Shown here one piece after another: positions 44,400 through 53,325 of a stretch of DNA of 64,000 nt. The stretch comes from Actinomycetes bacterium (lineage in GTDB: Bacteria; Actinomycetota; Actinomycetes; Propionibacteriales; Nocardioidaceae). Location of the stretch: positions 1 to 64,000 of the forward strand of contig JAEZEJ010000037.1 of the NCBI GenBank assembly GCA_023417775.1, read 5' to 3'. The stretch's first letter is position 1. Every line of letters begins with the position of its first letter. Below the pieces are notes generated by a model, which did no database searches, was not told where the DNA came from, and was given only the letters and a program-made list of their open reading frames with translations. Position numbers and translations under genes: made by a program.

Positions 44400-45689
44400 T
44401 CAGAACGAGCCGATGCGCAGCGGGTAGTGGGCATTGCCGTCGGCATCGGGCTTGACGCCGAGCACATGGTGCAGCTCGATCTCGTCGCGCTCGAAGGCCA
44501 GCCGCGAGCCCGCCATGTAGAGCCCCCACACCTTGGCGCGGCCGAGGGTGACCTCGCCGAGGGCTTCGTCCCAGTTCGCCTCGAGGTTCTCGCACCAGGC
44601 CTTCAAGGTGAGTGCGTAGTGCTCGCGCAGGTTCTCCGTGTGGCGCACCTCCAGACCGGCGTCCTGCATGGCCGAGACGATGGTGCCGGAGCCGGTCAGC
44701 TCGCCATCGGGGAAGACGTAGCGGTCGATGAAGGCGCCGGCGGTGGCAGGCGAGGTGTTGTCGGACCGGGTGATGCAGTGGTTGAGCATCCGGCCGCCTT
44801 CACGGAGTCGCGACTCGGCGAAGGCGAAATAGGCCGGGTAGTTGCGCACGCCGATGTGCTCGGTGAGTCCGATGGAGCTGACGGCGTCGAAGCCGGTCTC
44901 CGGCACGTCGCGGTAGTCGCTGAACCGGACCTCGGCCAGATCGCCGAGCCCCTCCTCGGCGATCTTCTGCTGTGCCCACTCGGCCTGTTCGCGCGACAGG
45001 GTGGCGCCGAGCGCCTTGACCCCGTAGTGCTTCGCGGCGTGCCGGACCATGCCGCCCCAACCGCAGCCGAGATCGAGGAGACGGTCACCGGGCTTGAGAT
45101 CGAGCTTGCGGCAGACGAGATCGTACTTCTCGTACTGGGCCTCCTCGAGTGTGGCCGTCTCGCTCGGGAAGACCGCGCAGGTGTACGTCATCGACGGGCC
45201 CAGGACGAGCTCGTAGAAGCGATTCGAGACGTCGTAGTGGTGGTGGATAGCTGCGGCATCGCGGGTCTTGTTGTGCCGCAGGCCCTCCAGGGCACGGCGC
45301 CACTTGGGCAGGTGCTCCTCGGCCGGCGGCGCCGGCGGGCGCAGGTGCTCCAGCCCGAGACTGCGCAGCACCTGCAGCATCTCTCCCGCCGACGGCACCT
45401 TGAAGCGCAGCTGGCTCATGATGAGCGACATCGCGTCGTAGGGGTTGCCGGGATGGTCGCCGTCGACCTCGAGATCACCCGACACATAGGCGCGCGCGAA
45501 GCCGAGGTCGCCGGGCGCGGTCATCAGATAGGACAGACCGCGTTCGTTGACGAGCCGGAGCGTGATCGGCGAGTCCTCGGGCCCGCCGACGCTGCCATCG
45601 TAGGCCTCGAAGCGGAAGGGCAGGCCGCCGCGCATGATGCGTCCGAGCGCATCGGCGATGGAGAGCTTGGTGTTGGTGTCGATCGTCAT
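44400..45689 (-). CDS. tmsB: Cyclopropane-synthase-family methyltransferase, predicted 10-methylene fatty acid synthase
   Basis: A 429-residue SAM-dependent methyltransferase of the CFA-synthase family. The SAM site LLDLGCGWGG lies near residue 206, followed by LSREQAEWAQ and SIGLTEHIGVRNYPAYF. Alone it would be called a cyclopropane synthase, but it overlaps a flavin oxidoreductase gene by four bases, the arrangement known for TmsB/BfaB, which methylates oleoyl chains of phospholipids to 10-methylene products that TmsA/BfaA reduces to 10-methylstearate. Function inferred from this pairing. Confidence 0.82.
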   Translation of the reverse strand: MTIDTNTKLSIADALGRIMRGGLPFRFEAYDGSVGGPEDSPITLRLVNERGLSYLMTAPGDLGFARAYVSGDLEVDGDHPGNPYDAMSLIMSQLRFKVPSAGEMLQVLRSLGLEHLRPPAPPAEEHLPKWRRALEGLRHNKTRDAAAIHHHYDVSNRFYELVLGPSMTYTCAVFPSETATLEEAQYEKYDLVCRKLDLKPGDRLLDLGCGWGGMVRHAAKHYGVKALGATLSREQAEWAQQKIAEEGLGDLAEVRFSDYRDVPETGFDAVSSIGLTEHIGVRNYPAYFAFAESRLREGGRMLNHCITRSDNTSPATAGAFIDRYVFPDGELTGSGTIVSAMQDAGLEVRHTENLREHYALTLKAWCENLEANWDEALGEVTLGRAKVWGLYMAGSRLAFERDEIELHHVLGVKPDADGNAHYPLRIGSF

Positions 45690-47044
45690 GAATTCCTCAC
45701 TGCCTTGTCATACAGAGTGCTGAGACGACCGTCGGGGTCGTATCGCTCACGAAGGCGATCGAGGCCGGCAGTGTCGTACAGCGAATCGAAGGTGGGCCTG
45801 TCGTAGAAGGCCTCCGAATACAGGGATTTGTGGCCGCCGAGATCGTGCACCGCAGTCTCGATGCGGCGGTTGACGGCCCCGGGCGGGCTGTCCGCGGGCA
45901 CCACGACCGTGCCCCAGAAGCCGGCGTTGACGTAGATGCGTCCGGGCTCGAGGGGGTACGTGGGCCAGGCCTGCGCGGTGCGCAGCGGACAGAGCCAGAC
46001 CGGGCGCATGCCCACCTCGGCGTCGAACCAGTCGAGGAAGTCACCCATCCGCTCGAGCGGGACCTCGATGTCCTGGATGACCTTCTCGCGCCCGGGGACC
46101 TTCTTGAACCGGTCGAGGACCTTGCTCAGCCCGTACCTGGTGTCGAGACCGACGAGCTTGTGGAAGACATCGCTGCGCCGGTAGCGCCGAGGCCAGAGTC
46201 TCCGGACATAGGGGTTCTGGGCGCCGAACGCGCGGGAGCACCAGAACCAGTCGGTGTCCCAGCGCCAGAGGTAGTCGTACATGGTGAGGCGGTCATAGCG
46301 GCGCTGCGGGATCGACTGGTAGTAGATCTGCTGGCCCGAGTAGTCGCTGACGGGACCGGGGTCGTCGGTGAAGGTCGCGAGCGTCACGTAGATCTCATCG
46401 GGCGTGAACGCGGTGGCGTCGATCGCGTCCACGCGGTCGCCGTCGTACTGCGCGGAGTCGGCGACCTCCTCGATGATCTTGGCGGCCTCGGTCGAGCCAT
46501 CCGTGCGCACGTGCCGCAGCCGCACATAGGGGGGCACTTTCTCCAGACGGATCTTCAGGCGGACCGCGTAGCCGAGGCTGCCGTAGGAATTGGGGAAGGC
46601 GGCGAAGAGATCGGCGTGCTCGTTGTCCGGAGCGGCGGTCAGGAGATCGCCGGCACCGGTGAGGACCTCCATCTCGATGACGGCCTCGTGCGGCAGCCCG
46701 TTGAGCAGCGAGGTGGACTCGATGCCGAGGCCGGTGACCGCGCCGCCCAGGGTGATGGTGCGCAGCTGCGGCACGACGGTGGGGATGAAGCCGTGCGGGA
46801 GGGTGGCGTCGACGAGGTCCTCGTAGGTGCACATCCCTTGCACGTCCGCGGTGCCGGCGACCGGGTCGACCTCGATGACGCCGTCGAGACCGGAGACGTC
46901 CAGACCGGGCCCCGATGTGGCCTGGCGTGGACGGAACAGATTCGAGGTGCGTTTGGCGAGTCGAATGGGCGAGCCTGGCGCGATGGACCGATAGGAGGTG
47001 CGTAACGCGTCGACGGCCTGGCGATGTTGATCCCAACCGTGCAT
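45686..47044 (-). CDS. tmsA: FAD-binding oxidoreductase, predicted 10-methyl fatty acid reductase
   Basis: A 452-residue flavoprotein of the FAD_binding_4/DHCR24-like group. FAD contacts lie in GMCTYEDLVDATLPHGFIP and TLGGAVTGLGIESTSLLNG (about residues 70-120); the C-terminal half has the conserved VPLERMGDFLDWFDAE and YVNAGFWGT segments. A leaderless start is indicated by TAGCCT six bases upstream of ATG. Paired with the methyltransferase downstream, it should reduce 10-methylene to 10-methyl acyl chains with NADPH. The FAD fold is clear; the reaction rests on the pairing. Confidence 0.82.
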   Translation of the reverse strand: MHGWDQHRQAVDALRTSYRSIAPGSPIRLAKRTSNLFRPRQATSGPGLDVSGLDGVIEVDPVAGTADVQGMCTYEDLVDATLPHGFIPTVVPQLRTITLGGAVTGLGIESTSLLNGLPHEAVIEMEVLTGAGDLLTAAPDNEHADLFAAFPNSYGSLGYAVRLKIRLEKVPPYVRLRHVRTDGSTEAAKIIEEVADSAQYDGDRVDAIDATAFTPDEIYVTLATFTDDPGPVSDYSGQQIYYQSIPQRRYDRLTMYDYLWRWDTDWFWCSRAFGAQNPYVRRLWPRRYRRSDVFHKLVGLDTRYGLSKVLDRFKKVPGREKVIQDIEVPLERMGDFLDWFDAEVGMRPVWLCPLRTAQAWPTYPLEPGRIYVNAGFWGTVVVPADSPPGAVNRRIETAVHDLGGHKSLYSEAFYDRPTFDSLYDTAGLDRLRERYDPDGRLSTLYDKAVRNS

Positions 47045-47050
47045 ACCTGC

Positions 47051-47056
47051 AGGCTA
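47051..47056 (-). promoter_or_regulatory. -10 hexamer TAGCCT, leaderless promoter of tmsA
   Basis: TAGCCT on the minus strand, six bases before ATG at 47044, same spacing as the otsA promoter. Confidence 0.45.
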
Positions 47057-47112
47057 TCCCTCCCCTCCGTCAGCGCACCGGAGGAGGTCTTCGAGATCAC
47101 GGGTTCGTTGGC

Positions 47113-47766
47113 TCAGAAGAGGAACCAGATGAGGGCCTCGGTCGCGGTATCGGCACGCAGCTCGTCCACGGTCTCGTCGGTGCGCAGCTCGTCGCCGGGC
47201 GCGAGCCGATCGCCGCCGAGGACGAGGCAGCCGCGGGTGACGTGGATGAGCGTGCGCGGCGCGGCGGGCATCTCGATGACATCGCCCTCGCCCAGGACCG
47301 CGACCCGCAGCTCGGCCGGGGCGTGGACCTCGACGGCCGGGTAGAGCCCCACGACGCTGGTGCCCAGCTGGGCCTGCGCGTACTCGGGATCGCCTTCGTT
47401 GTCGCTGCGCAGCATCATCTGCACGAAGGTGAGGCCCTCGACGGTCGACGCATTGCGCTCGGTGTGCTCGACCCCCGACCCGGCACTCAGTCGTTGGGCG
47501 AGCCCGGGCGGGATCTCGCCACCCGCCCCAGTGGAGTCCTCGTGCGCGAGGAGTCCGTCGAGCACCCAGGTGACGATCTCGACATCGGTGTGGCGATGGG
47601 CGTCGTAGCCGGCACCCGGAGCGATGTGCTCGGTGTTGATCGCGATGATCGGCCCGAAGGCGATGTTGTCGGGATCGTAGTGGGCGCCGTAGGAGAAGGA
47701 ATGGAAGGTCTCCACGCCCTCGCCGATCGTATGGAAGCGCTGTCCGGCGCGGCGGATGTCACGCAT
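47113..47766 (-). CDS. Pirin-like bicupin protein
   Basis: A 217-residue bicupin of the pirin family. The N-terminal half has HIAPGAGYDAHRHTDVEIVTWVLDG and SGVEHTERN, where the His residues would bind Fe2+; the second cupin is degenerate. Members include quercetin dioxygenases and regulators; function here is open. ATG overlaps the end of the metallopeptidase gene by eight bases. Confidence 0.88.
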   Translation of the reverse strand: MRDIRRAGQRFHTIGEGVETFHSFSYGAHYDPDNIAFGPIIAINTEHIAPGAGYDAHRHTDVEIVTWVLDGLLAHEDSTGAGGEIPPGLAQRLSAGSGVEHTERNASTVEGLTFVQMMLRSDNEGDPEYAQAQLGTSVVGLYPAVEVHAPAELRVAVLGEGDVIEMPAAPRTLIHVTRGCLVLGGDRLAPGDELRTDETVDELRADTATEALIWFLF

Positions 47767-48106
47767 AGCCGAGCTCGTGCAGACGGTCGTCGTCGATGCC
47801 GAAGAAGTGAGCGATCTCGTGCACGACGGTGATGCGGACTTCGTCGACGACCTCGTCCTCGCTCTCGCAGATCGCCAGGGTCGGGTTGCGGAAGATCGTG
47901 ATGCGATCGGGCAGGTGTCCGCCGTAGTGCGAGTCGCGTTCGGTGAGAGGGATGCCGTCGTAGAGCCCGAGCAGGTGGGGTTCCGCAGCGGGTGCGTCGT
48001 CCTCGATGAACATGACGACGTTGTCCAGCAGCGCGGTCAGCTCCCCGGGCACCTGCTCGAGCGCGGCGACGCACAGCTGCTCGAACCGCTCCTCGCTCAT
48101 CTCCAT
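47759..48106 (-). CDS. Minimal zincin-like metallopeptidase
   Basis: A 115-residue protein of the actinobacterial minimal-MMP/DUF1025 type. The zinc motif HEIAHFFG (His96, Glu97, His100) and Glu111 in DDRLHELGY complete a HExxH-x-G metzincin-like site, and LGLYDGIPLTERDS is the usual conserved lead segment. The ATG at 48106 gives the conserved N-terminus; a longer frame adds unconserved residues. Small cytoplasmic protease; substrates unknown. Confidence 0.9.
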   Translation of the reverse strand: MEMSEERFEQLCVAALEQVPGELTALLDNVVMFIEDDAPAAEPHLLGLYDGIPLTERDSHYGGHLPDRITIFRNPTLAICESEDEVVDEVRITVVHEIAHFFGIDDDRLHELGYA

Positions 48107-48188
48107 CACGCGGCCCAGTCTGCCGCACCGAGTCCAGCCGGGCAGGTGCATCGAGCCGAGAGCCGACCGACTATGCTGGCCGGGTCCG

Positions 48189-48264
48189 GCCCCCTTCGTC
48201 TAGCGGCCTAGGACGCCGCCCTTTCAAGGCGGTAGCGCGGGTTCGAATCCCGTAGGGGGTACCA
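48189..48264 (+). tRNA. tRNA-Glu (anticodon TTC)
   Basis: Full cloverleaf: acceptor GCCCCCT/AGGGGGT, anticodon arm CCGCC-CTTTCAA-GGCGG with TTC at 48223-48225, T arm with GGTTCGAATCC, and an encoded CCA (48262-48264). Its sequence and TTC anticodon give glutamate. Confidence 0.97.
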
Positions 48265-48311
48265 GAGATGGCGCTGACCGAGTAGGGACGCCGCGGACCC
48301 TGGCGCCGGCC

Positions 48312-48527
48312 TCACGCGCGCGAGTCGCGGCGGCGGACCAGTCCCCACCAGCCGTACCAAAGCCAGAAGACCGTCATCGCCACGAAGATGACCGCCTGGA
48401 TCACCCTGAACGTGTCGGCACCGCTCGCCAGACGCATCAAGAGGAAACACGTGTAGACGGCGACAACGACGGAGAAGACACGAGCCACCACGAGGAACGA
48501 CCTCGACACATGGGGTCGCTCGCTCAT
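48312..48527 (-). CDS. Small two-helix membrane protein, unknown
   Basis: A 71-residue product with two hydrophobic helices (about 10-31 and 41-62) and a basic end RRRDSRA. It starts Met-Ser-Glu-Arg from ATGAGCGAGCGA, close to the repeat-type starts seen elsewhere in this window. No family recognised. Confidence 0.6.
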   Translation of the reverse strand: MSERPHVSRSFLVVARVFSVVVAVYTCFLLMRLASGADTFRVIQAVIFVAMTVFWLWYGWWGLVRRRDSRA

Positions 48528-48601
48528 GTCACCACTGTAGGCGACGCGCGGAGCCCGGCCGACCGCGAGAGAACCATCGGAACCTCTGTGAGACTGGAGA
48601 T

Positions 48602-48805
48602 ATGAGTCCAGGGCCCGCTCCCAAGCGTCCTTGGAGCGAGCCGTCCCGCTGCGTCTGCGGAGCCCGCGGCGTCCTGCACTTCGACGACTCGCATGTGGCG
48701 CGCGGAGATCTGCCGCCGCGTGCCGAGGCCTCCTTCTTCGACTGCCTCGACGGCGGGCTGTGGACCATGAGCCACCGGGCCCCGCATCGACCGAGGTTCC
48801 TATGA
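48602..48805 (+). CDS. Small unknown protein
   Basis: A 67-residue product with two Cys near its start (CVCG) and one at about residue 48, possibly a small metal site. A GGAG precedes ATG. Its stop overlaps the next ATG (ATGA), which supports both as real genes. No family recognised. Confidence 0.5.
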   Translation: MSPGPAPKRPWSEPSRCVCGARGVLHFDDSHVARGDLPPRAEASFFDCLDGGLWTMSHRAPHRPRFL

Positions 48806-49002
48806 GCACGCAACCGCCGGACCGCACCTATGTGGTCACCATGGCCTGCATCACCTTCATCGTCGCCTGGCTGGCGATCGGCGCTCCGCTGGGCATCGCG
48901 GCGGGCTGGCCCTGGTTCGTCTGGGTGCCGGCCAGTGTGCTCGCCGGACTCGTCACCGGCGCGATCGCCTATCGCATCTGGCGAGCCAGCAACGGCGACT
49001 GA
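48802..49002 (+). CDS. Small two-helix membrane protein, unknown
   Basis: A 66-residue product with two hydrophobic helices (about 10-32 and 37-58) linked by GWPWFVW. ATGA overlap with the preceding gene fixes the start. No family recognised. Confidence 0.6.
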   Translation: MSTQPPDRTYVVTMACITFIVAWLAIGAPLGIAAGWPWFVWVPASVLAGLVTGAIAYRIWRASNGD

Positions 49003-49018
49003 GCCGGCGGCCACCGGC

Positions 49019-49201
49019 TCAGTCACGCGGCCCTGCGGAACGTGTCATCGCGAGCTTCGTCACCAACACCGAGGCCAGGATCGCGATCACCCAGCGGACG
49101 AGCATCGGGAACTTCGTGGTGATATCGAGCACCAGGTTTACGGCGAAGGCTGTCAGAACGCTGGCGACGACGATGATCACCCCGCGTCTCTCGTCAGTCA
49201 T
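49019..49201 (-). CDS. Small two-helix membrane protein, unknown
   Basis: A 60-residue product starting MTDERRGVIIVVASVL, with two hydrophobic helices (about 8-27 and 34-52). A longer in-frame extension lies antisense to gluQRS and is rejected. Convergent with the preceding small genes. No family recognised. Confidence 0.55.
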   Translation of the reverse strand: MTDERRGVIIVVASVLTAFAVNLVLDITTKFPMLVRWVIAILASVLVTKLAMTRSAGPRD

Positions 49202-49299
49202 CCGTTCACTATGGCATCCGCACCTGACGCGGTCGGTCGTACTCGCGAGATCGCTGCTGGCCTCCTGACCGGCTGGCGCGTGTCGCCATACTGGAGGAC

Positions 49300-50172
49300 A
49301 TGTCCGCCGGCCGGTTCGCCCCCTCTCCGTCGGGCGACCTGCATCTCGGCAACCTCCGGACCGCGCTGCTGGCCTGGCTATTCGCCCGCTCCACCGATCG
49401 GCTGTTCCTGATGCGGATGGAAGACCTCGATCGAGTGCAGCCGGGCGCCGCCGAGCGGCAGCTCGAGGATCTTCGCGCCCTCGGGCTGGACTGGGACGGC
49501 GATCCCGTCCGGCAGACCGACCGACGCGCGCTCTACAACGCCGCGCTCGACCGGTTGGTCGCCGAAGGGCGGACCTTCGAGTGTTTCTGCACGCGCCGCG
49601 AGATCCTCGAGGCTCCCAGCGCACCGCACCTGCCGCCCGGCGCCTATCCGGGCACCTGCCGCGATCTCACCGAGGACGAACGCGAGATTCGACGTGCCGA
49701 GCGAGCCCCGGCCATCCGCCTGCGATCGAAGGTCGACAGCTGGACCGTCCACGATGTCCTGCACGGGGAGGTGACGGCCGGGGTGGACGACTTCGTGCTC
49801 CGTCGCGGCGATGGCGTCCCCGCCTACAACCTCGCGGTCGTCGTCGACGACGGCGAGCAGGGCGTGGACCAGGTGGTCCGTGGTGACGACCTGCTGACCT
49901 CGGCACCGCGCCAGGCCCATCTCGCCGACCTGCTCGGCTTGGACGTCCCGCAGTACGTGCACGTGCCGTTGGCCCTCAACACCGGCGGCCAGCGGCTCGC
50001 GAAGCGCGACGGAGCGGTGACCTATCGAGAACTCACCGGACGCGGCATCGACGTGTTCGCCACGATCACCGACTCACTCGGTCTCTCGGGCTCAGCACCG
50101 GAGCAGTTGCTCGCGAGCTTCGATCCCGCCAGGCTCCCCCGCACTCCCTGGACCTTCGAGCCGCCCGCCTGA
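49300..50172 (+). CDS. gluQRS: Glutamyl-Q tRNA(Asp) synthetase
   Basis: A truncated glutamyl-tRNA synthetase paralogue that attaches Glu to queuosine in tRNA-Asp. The 290 residues include only the catalytic core: HIGH-type HLGN (15-18), zinc ligands Cys95, Cys97, Tyr116 and Cys120, and KRDGA in place of KMSKS near residue 230. It lacks the anticodon-binding domain, which is what distinguishes it from GluRS. The target, tRNA-Asp, is encoded 3.3 kb downstream. Confidence 0.95.
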   Translation: MSAGRFAPSPSGDLHLGNLRTALLAWLFARSTDRLFLMRMEDLDRVQPGAAERQLEDLRALGLDWDGDPVRQTDRRALYNAALDRLVAEGRTFECFCTRREILEAPSAPHLPPGAYPGTCRDLTEDEREIRRAERAPAIRLRSKVDSWTVHDVLHGEVTAGVDDFVLRRGDGVPAYNLAVVVDDGEQGVDQVVRGDDLLTSAPRQAHLADLLGLDVPQYVHVPLALNTGGQRLAKRDGAVTYRELTGRGIDVFATITDSLGLSGSAPEQLLASFDPARLPRTPWTFEPPA

Positions 50173-50243
50173 ACCGAGATTTGCTCCGTATTCGTCAACC
50201 GAAGGGGTCACCGGTTGACGAGTACGGAGCAAATCTCGGTTCA
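50170..50243. repeat. Long interrupted inverted repeat after gluQRS (family member)
   Basis: Arms of 32 positions (50170-50201 and 50212-50243) pair with a single mismatch (50191/50222) around a 10-base loop. It starts at the gluQRS stop and ends before the stop of the convergent OpuB-type gene, so it probably terminates both. Its arm, containing ACCGAGATTTGCTCC and TTCGTCAACCG, is clearly related to the element at 59.6 kb. Confidence 0.85.
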
Positions 50244-50250
50244 GCGTGGG

Positions 50251-51150
50251 TCAGATGAGGCCCTTGTCCTCCAGCCAGTCCTTCGCGATGGTGGCGGGAG
50301 CGGCCTTCTCGTCCCCGGAGCTGCGGGTGTTCATCTCGATCAGGTCCTCGGTGGTCAGCTCGGCCGAGACCCGGTTGAGCACCTCGATCGCCTCATCGCT
50401 CACGGTCTCGCTGCTGATCACGGGCACCACATTCTGCGCCGCGATCATGTTCTCGGGGTCCTCCAGTGTCACCAGGTCGTTCTCGACGATCGACGGTGTC
50501 GTGCTGTAGATATCGGCGACGTCGACCGTGCCGTCGAGCAATGCGCTCAGCGTGGCAGGACCGCCACCGTCGTTGATCGGCGTGAAGTCGACCCCGGTGA
50601 TGCCGTACACCCGCTCCATGCCGGGAATGCCGTACGGGCGCTCGGCGAACTCGGGATTGGCCGCGAGGCTGAGTCCATCGATATCGGCGAGGTCCGCGAT
50701 CGACTCGAGGTCGTTCTCGCTGGCGAACTCCGGGGTGACATTGAGCGAGTCCTTGTTCTCCGCCGGTGCGGGGTCGAGGACCTCCAGGCCGTCGGGCAGC
50801 GCATCGGGCAGCTCGGCCTCGATGTCCTCCGGGGACGTGGCGGTGGCCTCGGAGTCGATATAGCTGAGCAGATTGCCCGTGTACTCCGGGAGCATGTCGA
50901 GCTCGCCGTTCTCCAATGCCGGGAGGTAGACCTCGCGGGCGCCGATCTGCATCCGCCGTTCGACCGAGAAGTCCTCGGCCTCGAGGGCTTGGGCGTAGAC
51001 CTCGGCGATGATCTCGCTCTCGGGGAAGGCCGCCGAGCCGATCCGTACGGTATCGCTGTCGCCGCCTCCGTCGGAGGAACTCGGATCACTGCACGCGGTC
51101 AGCGCGAGGGCGGCCACGGCGACGACCGCCGCGGTACGGGTGGTTCTCAT
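50251..51150 (-). CDS. Osmoprotectant ABC transporter, substrate-binding lipoprotein (OpuBC/OpuCC type)
   Basis: A 299-residue lipoprotein with lipobox LTAC (Cys20) and an OpuAC-type binding domain: VRIGSAAFPESEIIAEVYAQ at the start, LPEYTGNLLSYI and TVDVADIYSTTPSI later. It captures quaternary ammonium osmolytes such as glycine betaine, carnitine or choline. Last gene of a four-gene operon; ATG overlaps the permease stop by four bases. Confidence 0.94.
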   Translation of the reverse strand: MRTTRTAAVVAVAALALTACSDPSSSDGGGDSDTVRIGSAAFPESEIIAEVYAQALEAEDFSVERRMQIGAREVYLPALENGELDMLPEYTGNLLSYIDSEATATSPEDIEAELPDALPDGLEVLDPAPAENKDSLNVTPEFASENDLESIADLADIDGLSLAANPEFAERPYGIPGMERVYGITGVDFTPINDGGGPATLSALLDGTVDVADIYSTTPSIVENDLVTLEDPENMIAAQNVVPVISSETVSDEAIEVLNRVSAELTTEDLIEMNTRSSGDEKAAPATIAKDWLEDKGLI

Positions 51151-51842
51151 GCTGTCTTCTCCTTCAGCTGGGGTTGTCTGTCGGCCGGCGAGGCATGTCG
51201 CACGGCGAGGCGTTGGGTCACCGCGAAGATCGCGTCGATGATGAGCGCGAGCACCACGACGATGATCGCGCCTCCGAGGACGCGAGGCGTGTCACGGACG
51301 GCGAGCCCGTCGATGATGTACCGCCCGAGACCGCCGACGCCGATGAACGCGGCGACGGTGGCGGTCGCGATGACCTGGAGCACGGCGGAACGCAGGCCAC
51401 CGATGATCAGCGGCATGGCGAGGGGGAGCTCGACCCGGGTGATGACCTGCGTCTCGGTCATCCCCTGGGCCCGAGCGGCATCGACCGTGGCGGGATCGAC
51501 CGATTCCAGTCCCGAGTAGATCCCGGCCAGCAGCGGTGGGATGCACAGGACGGCCAGGGCGATGATCGCGGGAGTCAGTCCCACCGAGGTGGCGAGCACG
51601 ATCAGGGTGATCAATCCGAGCGTCGGCAGGGCCCGCAGGGCGCCGGTGACCAGCACCGCGGTGTTCTTCCAGCGCCCGGTGTGACCGACATAGAGACCCA
51701 GCGGAACCGCCACCACCGAGGCGACCAGCACCGTCAGAGCGGTGTATCCCAGATGCTGTGCGGTGCGCCAGGGGATCCCGGAGCCGCCGCTCCACTGGGC
51801 CGAGTCGGTCAGCCAGCCGACCGTGTCGTTGATCAGGCTCAT
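51147..51842 (-). CDS. Osmoprotectant ABC transporter permease 1
   Basis: A 231-residue permease with five to six helices and a coupling motif ARAQGMTETQVITRVELPLAMP (the EAA loop). It pairs with the other permease. ATGA overlaps on both sides. Confidence 0.94.
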   Translation of the reverse strand: MSLINDTVGWLTDSAQWSGGSGIPWRTAQHLGYTALTVLVASVVAVPLGLYVGHTGRWKNTAVLVTGALRALPTLGLITLIVLATSVGLTPAIIALAVLCIPPLLAGIYSGLESVDPATVDAARAQGMTETQVITRVELPLAMPLIIGGLRSAVLQVIATATVAAFIGVGGLGRYIIDGLAVRDTPRVLGGAIIVVVLALIIDAIFAVTQRLAVRHASPADRQPQLKEKTA

Positions 51843-52519
51843 CCCTCACCACCTCCCGCGCGCACCACACGTGACCAGGGCATGAGGAGCCTCCCGATGG
51901 CGACGATGATCGCATCGAAGACGAAGGCCACGATCACCGTCAGCACGATGCCCGTGGCGATCTCCGTCGTGAAGTCGCGGTTGTAGCCGTTCGTGAACAA
52001 GGACCCGAGATTGCGCACCCCCGTGAGCGCGCCGATGCTCAGCAGGCTGACGGTGCTGACCGAGACGACCCGCAGCGAGGCGAGCATCACCGGCCCGGCG
52101 AGCGGGAGCGTGACGGTGAACGCGCGTTGGGCGCGGCTGTAACCGCAGGCCGTCGCCGAGTCGAGCACCATCGGCGGCACCGAGCGCAGCGCATCGGCCA
52201 CGCTGCGGACCATGATCGCGAAGGCGTACACGGTGAGCGCGATGACGATACTGAGCACGCTCAGCCACGGCAGTCCCAGGAGCGACGGCAGGATGACGAG
52301 CAGCGGCAGCGACGGGATCGTGTAGAGGATGCTGCCGATGCTCAGGACACCGCCGCTCAGCTGGCGCAGCGAACGGCGCGAGGAACCACCGGCCGCATAG
52401 GCGAACCAGCCGACGGGGAGCGCCAGGGCGAAGCCCAGCACGATGCAGAGGGCGCTCACCCACACGTGCTGCCAGGTGAGCTCGATGAGCAGATCGCGAT
52501 TGGCGAAAGCCCACTTCAC
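51839..52519 (-). CDS. Osmoprotectant ABC transporter permease 2
   Basis: A 226-residue permease with similar helix layout and the EAA-loop segment ATACGYSRAQRAFTVTLPLA. Overlaps the ATPase gene by four bases. Confidence 0.94.
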   Translation of the reverse strand: MKWAFANRDLLIELTWQHVWVSALCIVLGFALALPVGWFAYAAGGSSRRSLRQLSGGVLSIGSILYTIPSLPLLVILPSLLGLPWLSVLSIVIALTVYAFAIMVRSVADALRSVPPMVLDSATACGYSRAQRAFTVTLPLAGPVMLASLRVVSVSTVSLLSIGALTGVRNLGSLFTNGYNRDFTTEIATGIVLTVIVAFVFDAIIVAIGRLLMPWSRVVRAGGGEG

Positions 52520-53325
52520 TGAAGAACCCCAGCCGGGCGGCCGTACTCGTCGACGACGATGCGCTGCCCGTCCTTCTCCTCGATGCGGAGGGCACGTTGG
52601 CCGCGCTCGAGTCCGACGAAGCTGCGCACGAAGTCGTCGGCCGGGTCCGCGAGGATCTCCTGGGGGGTGCCGATCTGGGCCACCTCGCCGCCCTGCTTCA
52701 GGATGACGACCTGATCGCCGAGCGCGAAGGCCTCCTCGATGTCGTGGGTGACGAAGACCGTGGTCTTCTCCAGCTCTCGCTGCAGGCGCCGCATCTCGGC
52801 CTGCAGCTCCGCGCGCACGATCGGGTCGACGGCACCGAAGGGCTCGTCCATCAGCAGGATATTGGGATCATTGGCCAACCCCCGCGCCACGCCGACCCGC
52901 TGACGCTGTCCTCCCGACAGCTGGCTCGGGTACTTGGTGTAGAGCGAGGAGTCCAGGCCCACGGTGCCGAGCACCTCCGCGGAGCGGTCGAGGGCGCGCT
53001 TCTTGGGCACGCCGCACAGCCGCAGCACCGTGGCGACATTGTCGATGACCTTGCGATGCGGGAGGAGCCCGGCATGCTGCATGACGTAGCCGATGCTGCG
53101 CCGCAGATCGACCGGGTTCTGGGTCGCGACGTCGACATCGTCGATGAGGATCTGGCCCTCCGTCGGCTCGACCATGCGGTTGATGCTGCGCAGCAGCGTC
53201 GTCTTGCCGCTGCCCGATGAGCCCACCAGCACGACGGTGGCGTGCGAGGGCACGATGAGATTGAAGTCGGAGACGGCACGGGTGCCGTCCTCGAACTGTT
53301 TGCCGACCGATCGGAACTCGATCAT
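52516..53325 (-). CDS. Osmoprotectant ABC transporter ATP-binding protein
   Basis: A 269-residue ATPase with Walker A GSSGSGKTT, signature LSGGQRQRVGVARGL, Walker B ILLMDEPFGAVD, switch His in VTHDIEEA and a C-terminal extension typical of the ProV/OpuBA group. ATG at 53325 has GGAGACCC upstream; a longer frame adds 47 unconserved residues. First gene of the operon. Confidence 0.95.
   Translation of the reverse strand: MIEFRSVGKQFEDGTRAVSDFNLIVPSHATVVLVGSSGSGKTTLLRSINRMVEPTEGQILIDDVDVATQNPVDLRRSIGYVMQHAGLLPHRKVIDNVATVLRLCGVPKKRALDRSAEVLGTVGLDSSLYTKYPSQLSGGQRQRVGVARGLANDPNILLMDEPFGAVDPIVRAELQAEMRRLQRELEKTTVFVTHDIEEAFALGDQVVILKQGGEVAQIGTPQEILADPADDFVRSFVGLERGQRALRIEEKDGQRIVVDEYGRPAGVLQ

Noticed and set aside
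48189..48264. Phage-type attachment site at the 3' end of tRNA-Glu
   Set aside because: No second copy of the tRNA 3' end and no integrase gene were found in the window.
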